Source: an uncultured Eubacteriales bacterium (GTDB lineage: Bacteria; Bacillota; Clostridia; Oscillospirales; CAG-382). From it: 64,000 bases of DNA. Every line of letters begins with the position of its first letter. Position 1 is the stretch's first letter. A program made the translations under genes and the position numbers. The stretch is from positions 88,616 through 152,615 of the forward strand of contig CAKSUT010000006.1 in NCBI GenBank assembly GCA_934502885.1, given 5' to 3'. Below, piece after piece: positions 18,501 through 25,900 of the stretch. The notes beneath the pieces are model-generated. The model saw only the letters and a program-made list of their open reading frames with translations, was not told the origin of the DNA and did not search any database.

Positions 18501-19926
18501 TGTATACAAGCTTTATCGTCGTATACTTTGCATCGTTCAAAGCGCTTCCTCCGCCGCCGGGAGAAACAGAACCGTTCGCTTCCATATCGGACTTTGTGGT
18601 TTCGTCATAATACTGCCATACGGGGTTTATCACAGTTTTGGTTCTGCCGAATTCATCAACGGCATCACCGCCCGTGCAGCGGTTGCCCGACGGTTGCAGT
18701 ATACTTGCCTTCATTGCAAGAGGCTCTATGTCGGTCTTCTTTGCGCCGTTCACAAGCTTGAGAGTGCAGAGTCTCTCGGTCGTATCTCCGGTTTTGTGAA
18801 TGAACACCTCGGAGGAGCCGGTTGTCTTGTCGTAAGCCGTGCCTGCAAGGGACATACCGTCCATGTTGCCCGCACAGTGAATTTTGACTACGCCTGTTTC
18901 ATACGCACCGTTAAGGTCGTACTCAAACTCGGTCTTGGAGGCGTCGAAGCCGGGAATTGTCTTGCCGCCGACCGTGATATCCTTAAGCGTGGGTTTGCCC
19001 TCGAACTCGGAGACGTGAGCCTTTGCGTCCTCGAGAGAGCCGAAGAGTCCCATGTAGCCTATCTCGACATAGTCGCTGAGGTGGTCGGAAACCTTTTCGC
19101 CGGCGTAAGGCCGGAACATAAATGCCCAAAGGTAGGGGAATTCCGCCGCCGCAAGAGTATCGGTCATATCGATGTAGACGGTGTTCCACGCATTTGCGGT
19201 CATTGTTTTGCCTTCGTCGTGCTTTGCGGTGAGAGACACGTTCTTGCTGTAGCCGCCTTTTCCGTCAGAAATGAAAACACTGCACATCGGAACGGTATTA
19301 GACGCAGTCTTGAGAACTATCTTGATTACATTCTCACCGGTCTTCGTTGTGAAAAATGCCGGCGCTATGTCGCTGTTCGGGTAAACACTTGCGTCAGGGA
19401 TAACTCTCTGATACTTTCTTTCGACAACGTCCGTTTCCATGGTCAGAGTGCAGCGCTGATCCTTTGGACCGGCTGTTCCGAACCATATGTCTCTCGGCTC
19501 TGCGGCTTCCGCAAGGACAATCTCTTCGTCATCTGCTTCCGGGAGTTCTTCGTCCTTTGTTTCCTCTTCCTTTTCGGTCGTTACAGGTGTTTCTGTCTCA
19601 ATCTCTTCCTTGGGAGTCACTTCCTCTTCGGGTACTGACTCTTCTTCGGGTATTTCCTCGGCTTCCTCGGACGGCTCTTCCTCGGTCACTTCGGGTTCTT
19701 CTTCGGTGGTGTTCTCGGATTCTTCTGAGGGCTGTTCCTCGGGGACTTCAAGCGCCTCTTCGGTTTCCTTTTCGGGTTCGGAGGGTTCAAGCTCGGTCTG
19801 CACCGTTTCGGCAACAGTTTCGTTCTCGCCCTCTGCTGCAAACACCGCTCCGCTCATACTCGACGCAATCATCGACGCCGAAAGGAGCATTGCAAGTATC
19901 GCCGCGCGGATTCTCTTTGCTTTCAT
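12526..19926 (-). CDS. giant secreted multidomain protein with SGNH esterase, InlB-type repeat and C-terminal dockerin
   Basis: This is a 2466-residue exported protein. It begins with a signal peptide (MKAKRIRAAILAMLLSAS, cleavage after VFAA), followed by a Glu/Pro/Thr-rich acidic stalk to about residue 140. Two related beta-sandwich regions with cadherin-like strands follow. Residues ~745-950 form an SGNH/GDSL hydrolase: GGSVTAG with the nucleophile Ser, AINDVYDG with the oxyanion Asn, and DGVHPSDAGY with the Asp-x-x-His pair. A carbohydrate-esterase-associated beta-sandwich follows, then long beta-helix-like stretches rich in NGGT motifs and an InlB-type repeat near residue 1740 (TFLGWSADG). 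A carboxypeptidase-regulatory-like domain and a dockerin occupy residues ~2400-2466 (VDINEDGHVTIEDLV). The first dockerin repeat is degenerate. The start at 19926 is preferred: AAAGGAG lies 8 nt upstream, whereas an ATG two codons earlier is too close. Likely role: deacetylation of plant or host glycans at the cell surface. Confidence 0.88.
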   Translation of the reverse strand: MKAKRIRAAILAMLLSASMIASSMSGAVFAAEGENETVAETVQTELEPSEPEKETEEALEVPEEQPSEESENTTEEEPEVTEEEPSEEAEEIPEEESVPEEEVTPKEEIETETPVTTEKEEETKDEELPEADDEEIVLAEAAEPRDIWFGTAGPKDQRCTLTMETDVVERKYQRVIPDASVYPNSDIAPAFFTTKTGENVIKIVLKTASNTVPMCSVFISDGKGGYSKNVSLTAKHDEGKTMTANAWNTVYIDMTDTLAAAEFPYLWAFMFRPYAGEKVSDHLSDYVEIGYMGLFGSLEDAKAHVSEFEGKPTLKDITVGGKTIPGFDASKTEFEYDLNGAYETGVVKIHCAGNMDGMSLAGTAYDKTTGSSEVFIHKTGDTTERLCTLKLVNGAKKTDIEPLAMKASILQPSGNRCTGGDAVDEFGRTKTVINPVWQYYDETTKSDMEANGSVSPGGGGSALNDAKYTTIKLVYRSTSKKVPSISLFSDGFAKNCSGKVVESVTADPGNWQTIIYENVMDVPMRWFMVNFADSNTETVDGTKKVISDVFEIGYVGAFGSVIDAMDYESDFEGEFTVSDVLVGGKSIGNVTTHEYDLAGLSDIPALTVKATGNTNSVKIKNGTLGTDGTAVSTVKKGSDTVVTVNFKNGSTDFIITGILVDGKAIADFDRATTTYNVALGYGASTPVVTYTHSGIESETAEVVTTNVDGGYKTEIRDGGTVLYTINFTVATEKPALINTLYKLNTEKKVTVGYLGGSVTAGTGSTSSEKTSWRALTREWFKSAFPNATVTEINDAIGGTGVIFGLFRAENRYFSKNGGKAPDINFIEMAINDVYDGVSGNTQYVYIESLVRKIYSSNPKADIVFVITGDSGRSAAEVASSTPVFGQAYTDLAAYYNIPIVYPFRELAIKIAGENGGNAVTSSDNAHWKKYFTDGVHPSDAGYAEYANTIVNYLEPNLPASYAPEASEYTEKVLPTEIYCVKNGKGDLLVDAYGFEPTKITNTEYFGGYAVETAGSYKPLRSRKAEQVITLKFKAGGIGIWTWSYGTNNGKNGTNITYSVDGGERKVQNIYRSYPNHRSYMLAEGLDPTKEHTIRIFHNDADAVLDIYYFYLWDFAEGTSYDDVAMSAVPYLDTTSDEVKAVTKAEVSVGETVKDLGFSFDKHEYTIPMTLVNGEYVITLAADAKTYPKLNVTLPDGYVGYTLTQAGEGGTGTNKAVLSLDNVGVYTFEFVLEGVPENYTVTSATTAFGSDAKITFDEATTQKLEIKRDDENEYTLYEAGVTEITGLSAGLYQMRYTDGENAGAEIDVRVWETYPENANVYYVTDGGTGDGKSPETPATTGNGFGNIVSNFKSAFSSYNDRTKVNYIVFLGSVTTNKNAIETDFAGFTDTVFTSEYGSMFYLKAHLKHKKINTDIGASMGRVTWKNIDVTIGNPENSSINGEIYYTAYGQPVTFDNFSIVGFAKNVNGTLRTKGMHINYFDDGAGTHTLTNPQPIIVNSPKLKIEGVRTSAYCGSGMNVTSDAYFVIEDATISEFGMGPHGNDNNASTTTGNVYGTINGGTIGTVYVGGINGGDKRILNGSALVVVNGGTIGRIKATAGNPTNDNALIVNNGLTYTVETANIDYYLKSGINGSANAVLDSETRTITKFTFETEKRYVYIDAGTANEKKLEVVDGKAEIAASELGVGTHTADYQNNDFVVKYDGGANKYATVPEQAEYANGDTIEAIADPTFANGEKYTFLGWSADGTNLITLPYTVSASTTLTALWGVDNTVIYVSDKSGHPDGGDDPSYPLGGAQASGTMFTAKKLDFVQVNTATNPVTVKSTDVVDGYTFGNQSVNTSAYVNANGKLTNGGTLIVTDEMIVTGSGAAGTVTVKGLDENSVAYIVGGTDIPKGDRIYTDIKVLNVYTDEAVIRTGNYNVTFTDTAYVGNGYYEIDGKPYYYLNGRSYGTNVYFLYATGSGYTAGGSGFISAFVPYETSAPYYGYKKASTTPRIGVYNYNGNIAIGSSSATVGAGNVGMLLTGANYNNGYAKLVNAVNGDRTVMVNGGYVETIAAGHMAYYNGIGRMIINGGTVANLLLGANQSNNTANGQSATFGLIYATVNDGKVSNASMTGTLQPGVPVTARETYSTAFTENIKSYKRMGVSVLEVNGGTVGKVTSSNANADVLTRVIINNGGTFTTAPATSVYDYYAESDGTVVIGAEVDTSATYTYENDSVVYPLGEKYSFTGFEVAVNGTKTRDKLKITKVTTDGETELATVDLVDGKATVAKETLGGTGSYKFSAYNSAGDEAELPVKIYIDRKSSATPSAQSYMRIAIYETGTNNLVKSVVVEGADTKTQTETDADGKVKYYIEANALLGTLPAAGNYDVKIEKNGYLASTIFKNVSAAYLGGVTDISVSELIPGDIKDSFDAVCGNGRVDIDDFIRVIRGFDPNASENLQAAVDINEDGHVTIEDLVLIKNNFGKTSD

Positions 19927-19972
19927 AACCATCTCTCCTTTTATTTGATAAAGAATTTTATTACACAGATAC

Positions 19973-20001
19973 ATTATAATACATAATACAAAAAAAGTCA
20001 A
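19973..20001 (-). promoter_or_regulatory. promoter of the giant SGNH/dockerin gene
   Basis: Minus-strand TTGACT (19996-20001), 17-nt spacer, TATAAT (19973-19978), 47 bp upstream of the chosen start. Confidence 0.82.
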
Positions 20002-20133
20002 GCGAAAAAGCAACGATTTTGTTATATTTTTCATTGAAAGTATGCTTTTTTGATAAGATTTTTAAAGAACATGAATTTTGTTGACAAATTTAACAAGAAA
20101 ACTCACACTTTTTCTTTCCCACTGCTGTTAGCC

Positions 20134-20163
20134 TTGACAAACCGTGGGGGTGCGGAGTATAAT
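20134..20163 (+). promoter_or_regulatory. promoter of the cation efflux gene
   Basis: TTGACA (20134-20139), an 18-nt G-rich spacer and TATAAT (20158-20163), ending 34 bp before the start codon. It diverges from the promoter of the giant secreted protein. No metal-responsive operator was identified. Confidence 0.8.
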
Positions 20164-20197
20164 ATACAACAATAACGCAAACACGGAGACAAGATTT

Positions 20198-21361
20198 ATG
20201 AAGAAAATATCCGAAACACTGAAAATTTACCGTGACGATCCGAGAAATCCGTCAATTCGTGAGGCAATGGGAACATACGCCGGTGCCGTCGGCATAATGT
20301 CGAACGTCTTTCTCTTCGCCGTGAAAATGGCGGTCGGAATGCTGTCGGGAAGCATCTCCATAATCGCCGACGCCATAAACAACCTCTCGGACTCCGGTTC
20401 GTCGCTCATGACGATAATCGGTTTCAAGCTTGCGTCGAAGCCCGCCGACAAGGAACACCCTTTCGGTCACGAGCGCATGGAGTATCTGACCGGACTTTTT
20501 GTCTCGGCGGCGATAATCATAATCGGCTTTGAGCTGCTGACAAGCTCTTTCGAGAAGCTCTTCTCCCCCGAAAAGACGGCTTACTCCGCAGTATCTGTTG
20601 CGGTTCTCGTGCTGTCGGTAGCGGTAAAGCTCTTACAGGGACGATTCTACCGCAGAGTAGGATTTCGCATAAACTCCGAAGCTCTTCTTGCGACCTCGCA
20701 GGACAGCTTCAACGACGTAATCTCGACAGCGGCGGTTCTTGTCGGTGCGGTAATCACCATGCTTTCGGGACTCGAGCTTGACGGCTACATAGGTATTGCC
20801 GTGGCGTTGTTTATTATGTATTCGGGCGTGAAGCTTGTTATCGAGACAGCCGATCCGCTCATCGGCAAAGCCCCGGACAAGGAGCTTGTGGATAGAATCG
20901 TCGGCGGAATAAAGAAGTATGACGGCATACTCGGCTTTCACGACCTTGTTATTCACTCATACGGTGCGGACAGATGCTTTGCGTCGGTACACGTCGAGGT
21001 TCCGGCGGAACGTGACATACTCGAGAGCCACGAGATAATCGACAACATAGAGCACGATTTTCTCACGAAGATGAATATTCACCTTGTAATTCACCTTGAC
21101 CCGGTCGTCACCGACAGCGAGGAAACCGACGAAGCGCAGAGCCTTGTCTACACCGTGATAAAGTCGATATCCCCGGAGATAACCATGCACGATTTCCGCG
21201 CCGTGTTCGGAAAAGGGCACTCCAACCTCATTTTTGACATATGCGTTCCCTACGGTTTTAAGTACAGCGACGACGAGCTGAAATACATGATTGACAAGCG
21301 TGTCAAGGAAAAACGCTCGGACTTTCACACCGTCGTGACCGTCGATAAGCAGTTAGCGTAA
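20198..21361 (+). CDS. cation diffusion facilitator family transporter
   Basis: This is a 387-residue metal/proton antiporter of the CDF (cation efflux) family, exporting divalent metals such as Zn, Fe or Mn across the cytoplasmic membrane. Six transmembrane segments occupy residues ~25-210. The first metal-site Asp motif is DAINNLSDSGSS (helix 2) and the second is SQDSFNDVISTA (helix 5), with the family motif HPFGHERMEYL between them. Helix 5 reads DxxxD, as in Mn/Fe-type members. Residues ~215-310 are the cytoplasmic ferredoxin-like dimerisation domain with HVEVPAERD, followed by an extra C-terminal region of ~75 residues. ATG at 20198 has a GGAG site; an upstream in-frame ATG would lie on the promoter itself. 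The metal cannot be assigned from sequence alone. Confidence 0.93.
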   Translation: MKKISETLKIYRDDPRNPSIREAMGTYAGAVGIMSNVFLFAVKMAVGMLSGSISIIADAINNLSDSGSSLMTIIGFKLASKPADKEHPFGHERMEYLTGLFVSAAIIIIGFELLTSSFEKLFSPEKTAYSAVSVAVLVLSVAVKLLQGRFYRRVGFRINSEALLATSQDSFNDVISTAAVLVGAVITMLSGLELDGYIGIAVALFIMYSGVKLVIETADPLIGKAPDKELVDRIVGGIKKYDGILGFHDLVIHSYGADRCFASVHVEVPAERDILESHEIIDNIEHDFLTKMNIHLVIHLDPVVTDSEETDEAQSLVYTVIKSISPEITMHDFRAVFGKGHSNLIFDICVPYGFKYSDDELKYMIDKRVKEKRSDFHTVVTVDKQLA

Positions 21362-21383
21362 AGTTTACGGTAAACACACAAAC

Positions 21384-21417
21384 AGAGCCGCTTTTGAGGT
21401 GCGGCTCTTATCTTTTT
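21384..21417 (+). terminator. terminator after the cation efflux gene
   Basis: AGAGCCGC pairs with GCGGCTCT across a 9-nt loop and is followed by TATCTTTTT. Confidence 0.85.
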
Positions 21418-21458
21418 GCCTATCTTAATTTGTGTGCGTCTTGCGCACTCCTGCGCCT

Positions 21459-21998
21459 TTACGCTTTCGAGAACTCGCCTTTTCTGTGGGAGCAGAGGGG
21501 ACATCTGTCGGGAGCGTTCATGCCCGTGACTCTGTAGCCGCAGTTGCCGCACTCCCAGACGGTGTTCTCACTGCCCTCGTAGCGGTCGCCGTTCTCAAGA
21601 TCCCTTGCCGTTGCGGAGAGCTTCTCACAGTGCGTTTTCTCAACAGAGCCGACCTGACGGAGCTTCTCCGCTATTTCGGCAAAACCCTCGTCCTCCGCAA
21701 CAGATGCGTACTCGGGGTACATTGTCGTGCTTTCGTACTCCTCCCCTGCTTCGGAGGCAAGCACGTTTCCGAGGTCGTCCGAGATATCACCGAGATACTC
21801 CATCCAGATGCGCGCATGTTCCTTTTCGTTGTCCGCCGTTTCCTCGAACTGCTTTGCAAGGACATGATCGCCGTTTCTGTGCGCCTCGTCGGCAAAAATC
21901 ATGTACCGTGTATGAGTAAGCGCTTCACCGGCAAGTGCGTCTCTCATGTTCTGCTCTGTTTTGGTGCCGGAAAGTCCGGACTTTACTTCGTTATTCAT
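21459..21998 (-). CDS. rbr: rubrerythrin
   Basis: This is a 179-residue cytosolic non-haem iron protein that reduces hydrogen peroxide in anaerobes. Residues 1-140 form a ferritin-like four-helix bundle. The diiron Glu/His ligands are in LAGEALTHTRY, ETADNEKEHARIW, YASVAEDEGF and VGSVEKTHCE. The C-terminus is a rubredoxin-like domain with two CxxC pairs, WECGNCGY and CPLCSH. ATG at 21998 has AGGAG 8 nt upstream; longer in-frame versions have no binding site. It stands alone, convergent with the cation transporter. A PerR-type operator is possible upstream, but none could be identified with confidence. Confidence 0.93.
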   Translation of the reverse strand: MNNEVKSGLSGTKTEQNMRDALAGEALTHTRYMIFADEAHRNGDHVLAKQFEETADNEKEHARIWMEYLGDISDDLGNVLASEAGEEYESTTMYPEYASVAEDEGFAEIAEKLRQVGSVEKTHCEKLSATARDLENGDRYEGSENTVWECGNCGYRVTGMNAPDRCPLCSHRKGEFSKA

Positions 21999-22134
21999 AC
22001 ATTTATCTCCTATCGTGCAGGTATTTGATGTATTTCGGACAAGAGTTACGTCCGATCGATATATTCTATGCCGGCGGAGATTTGTCGTTACCGCAAGTCT
22101 TCGGTCGATTTTTGCATTATACGTCCAAACAACG

Positions 22135-22173
22135 CAAAAAAGCCTGCCGCAGACGCTTATGTCCCCGACAGGC
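22135..22173 (-). terminator. terminator after the rsuA-type gene
   Basis: On the minus strand GCCTGTC...GGCAGGC is followed by TTTTTTG, starting 10 bp past the stop codon. Confidence 0.78.
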
Positions 22174-22182
22174 ACTTATTTT

Positions 22183-22890
22183 TTACGATTGTTTTGAGAG
22201 CGCATCAACTTCTTCGTCGGTGAGAGTCCTCCACTCGCCCCTTGAAAGAGTACGGTCGAGGTCGAGTCCGCAGAAACGTATACGCTCAAGTGCGGTGACG
22301 TGCTTTCCTATGGCGATGCATATGCGCTTTACCTCATGGAAGCGTCCCTCGGTGACGGTGATGACCGCCTTGTTCGGCTCACCCTCGACAAGCTCCATTT
22401 TCACGGGGCAGGTTTTTCCGTCGTCGAGCATAACCCCGTCCTTCACACGCTCCGGGTCGTCTGCGTCAAACGGAATATCGCACTCGGCAAGGTAGCTCTT
22501 TTCGCAGCGGTTCTTCGGCGAAAGAAGCTTATGTGCAAGTGCGCCGTCGTTGGTTAGAATGAGAAGTCCCGTCGTGTCCTTGTCAAGCCGCCCTGCCGGG
22601 AAAATATTCTTCGTGAGATATTCGTCGGGAAGAAGCGACAGCACCGTCTTGTCTCTGAGGTCGTCCGTTGCGCTGATAAGTCCTGCCGGCTTATTCATCA
22701 TAATGTATATGAAACGCCTTGCGTTTATCGGTGCGCCGTCAACGGTAATCTCTGCGTTTTCTTCGAGTTTTGTGTCGGGCTTCCGTAGCACCTCGCCGTC
22801 AACGGCAACACGCCCGGAACGTATGAGTCCCGTTGCGTCTTTTCTCGTACACGGCAGTGAGCCGGAGAGCAGTTTGTCAAGTCTTATCAC
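22183..22890 (-). CDS. RsuA/RluB-family pseudouridine synthase
   Basis: This is a 235-residue rRNA pseudouridine synthase. Residues 1-60 form an S4 RNA-binding domain (RLDKLLSGSLPCTRKDATGLI). The catalytic motif is AGRLDKDTTGLLILTNDG, with the nucleophile Asp, and the trailing motif GRFHEVKRICIAIGKHV is typical of the RsuA family. The length and the short S4 domain point to RsuA (16S U516), but RluB/E/F-type activities cannot be excluded. The start is GTG with AAGGAG 7 nt upstream. It lies between two terminators and is monocistronic. Confidence 0.92.
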   Translation of the reverse strand: MIRLDKLLSGSLPCTRKDATGLIRSGRVAVDGEVLRKPDTKLEENAEITVDGAPINARRFIYIMMNKPAGLISATDDLRDKTVLSLLPDEYLTKNIFPAGRLDKDTTGLLILTNDGALAHKLLSPKNRCEKSYLAECDIPFDADDPERVKDGVMLDDGKTCPVKMELVEGEPNKAVITVTEGRFHEVKRICIAIGKHVTALERIRFCGLDLDRTLSRGEWRTLTDEEVDALSKQS

Positions 22891-22911
22891 GGATTTTCTC
22901 CTTACCTTACT

Positions 22912-22945
22912 TAAAAGTACTCCGCCCCATTGAGAAGCGGAGTAC
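22912..22945 (-). terminator. terminator after the 1915-residue dockerin gene
   Basis: On the minus strand GTACTCCGC pairs perfectly with GCGGAGTAC, followed by TTTTAAG. Confidence 0.8.
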
Positions 22946-22977
22946 CCGATTGCTTATTTCATGAACGCAATGTCACG

Positions 22978-25900
22978 TCAGGGAGTGATATTGTAGCCGG
23001 TCTTGCCGAAGTTTCTGCCGATTACAGCCATATCGTCGATTGTAACCTTGCCGTCTTCGGTGATGTCGGCTTCCTTGATGTAGTCAGTGCTTGCGGAAAC
23101 GGAATCGTCGAAGCCTCTGAGTATTCTTACGAAGTCTTCGAGGTCAACCTTTTCGTTCTTCTTAGCGGCTACTGAATCGTAGATATCGCCGCCGAATGCG
23201 GTTGCGGTATCAGCCGTCATCATGTCAACATCATCCGCTACCGTTACATCAACCTTTACGGTGAGGTAAGCGGTCTTGGAGAATACGAACTCGTACTCGC
23301 CGGGAGCAAGCTCAACGGAGTATGCTGTTGTGAGGTTGTCGATCTTTTCATCAAGTGTGAGAGTCTTTACGAGAGCATTTGTGTTCTTATTGTAAACGTT
23401 AAGCTCAGCCTTCTTCATGCTTGCGTCAACTGCGCCAAGTCTCTCGGAAGCAATGTAAGTACCGTTTACAGTAACGACCTTCTCGATCACATTCTCGGTT
23501 ACGTACTGAACAGCGATAGGCTTATTCTTGCCGCCTGCGAGAGGATCGGTTGCGTCCATTGCCGTGTAGAGGGTGGTGTTGTTTGCTACGTCGTAGTACT
23601 TGCCGTCGCCGAAGTCTGCGGTGAGAACTGCGTTGCCGAATCTTTCGTTTGCGGTAAGCGTCTCAAACGCCGCCTTGTCAAGCACCTCGAATGTGAATGT
23701 GCCGAGCTTTACGGGTGCGGCCTTAGCGTCGATTACGTAGTTACCGCCCATAGCGTTCTTCGGCATATAAACGTCTGCGTAGATTCCGTTTGCGGCGTCA
23801 TTTACGCTGTAGTCGGCGAGGGAGAACTTTTCAGCCTTGTCGCCGTATGCGAAGTTAACAAGCTTGAGAGATGCAGGATACTTAATACCGAACGCACCGA
23901 CGTTGATAGCGTCGCCTGTTACAAAGAGGTCAACGACGTAAGAGCCGCTGTGAACTGTGTAGGTAGCTTCGCCGTAGTAGTAAGCTGCGTCTTCAGCCAT
24001 GTATACGGGGTAGAAGCTTACAGGACCCGTTACGGTGTACTTAGCGCCGCCTGCGTACTCAACGGATCCGCCGTCAACCGTTGTCCAACCGATGAAATTC
24101 ATGCCGGCGGGGATAGTTCCGGGAGCGTCGGGAAGCGTGATTACGGAACCGCCTGTGTAAGGAGTGGTACTGCCGTCGATTACAACGTCATACTCGATAC
24201 CCTTGAAGTAGGATACGAATGTGAGGTTGGACTTAACTACGATTGCTGTGCCTGCGGCAACGAGCGAGTCGTCATCCATGTTCTTCCAGCCTGCGAACGT
24301 CATGCCTCCGGGAACTGCACCGGTGTACTCAGGGGCTGTTACGGAGGTGCCGTATTCAACGTCGTTCATAACGGTTTCGTCGAACTTAACGGTGAACTTG
24401 AGAGTCTCCCAAGCTGCCTCATATGTTGCACTGCCGGTAATCTCGTACTCGGTTTCAGCCGCAACGATCGTGTTGTCAGCGGTGTTCTTCCAGCCGATGA
24501 ACTTCTTGCCCTCTTCAGCTGCCGGAGCTGCGGGAGTCGTAATCTTTGTGCCGAGAACACCCTTGAAGGTTGTCTCGCCGAACTTAACCGTGCCGCCGTC
24601 TCTCCAAACAATAACCTCGGCAAGGTCGAATACCTTTACTTCGTTGTCATCGAAGTCGGAGGAGGGTCTGATAATTACCTTTGCGTTTTCGGTGGTGAGG
24701 GCTGCATCAAAAGTGAGATACTTAAATACGCCCTCTGCGCCGCAGGACTCAGCGATGAGCTTACCGGACTTGTCGCCGGCCGAGACATAGTATGCTCTGT
24801 TTTCGCTCTTCGCACCGTAACGGATAGTAACATGATAATCAGCGTCGTTTTCAACGATGGATGCGAAGTCGTATTCCATCTGACCCTCGCCCTTGTACCA
24901 GAGTACTTCAACGCCGTTCTTTACGGCTGTACCCTTCTTGGAGGTGTCGGTGGTTTCTGCGCCTGTCTCAACTCCGTCCTTAGCCGCAATAACCATGCCT
25001 ACAGCGTTTTCTTCAACGTAGGGGTTAGCGTCCGCAAATACAACTGCGCCGTTGAATGCGGGATCGTCTACGGGGCCGTCGGACCATGTTGCTTCGTAGG
25101 TAGCGTTGCCCTTTACCGTAAACGCTGCTGCAGCGGCAATTATGTCGTTTTCGTCAGCCGTATTCTTCCAGCCTGCGAATACCTTGCCTTCCTCACCGAC
25201 CGGAGCGTCGGGAGCAGTAAGAGTTTCGTTGTAAATTCCGTTGAGCGTCTGTTCACCGAACATAACGGTATAGGTGATATTTGCAAAGGAAGGAACAAGC
25301 GTCATGTCCTCGGTGATTGCCGAAAGGTCAACAAGCTCCTCCGTACCCTGCTTAACCCAACCCTTGAACTCCATGTGTTCGGGAGCGGTTACGTCCGTAG
25401 GAGCGGCAACAGCAACGCCGTTCTTACCGTATACGGTCTTTGCGGTTTCGCCGTAAGCGAAGGTTACCTTGTAGTCGGCATAATCAAATGCGTATGTGCC
25501 GCTCTCAGCGAAGGAGAACGCCATTGAGCCGAACCAGTTTTCGGGCAGAATCTCGTTTCCGTTGTAGAGGTAGTACTTCTTGCCATCGGGGTACTTCTCA
25601 ACCGTGAACTCGCCGACCTTTGTTACGTCGGCGTTGTGGTGGAATACGAAGCCCTCGCCGCCGGAGAGAACGAACTTCTTGTAGGTGTTGCCGTCGTTTG
25701 CTGCGGCAACCGTTGTGGTTACAACCTTTGCGCCGTCGTTGAAGATAGCGGCGTAGTCAGCGTTGTGAGCCTCGATAGTGCCCATGCCGAGACCTGTAAC
25801 GCCCTTGCCGTTTACTTCGATTCTTGTGTAGCCGGTGATTGTACCCTTGCCTGTGCCGCTGTCGTTGCCGACATTGACGCCGCCGGTATAACCCTCGTTG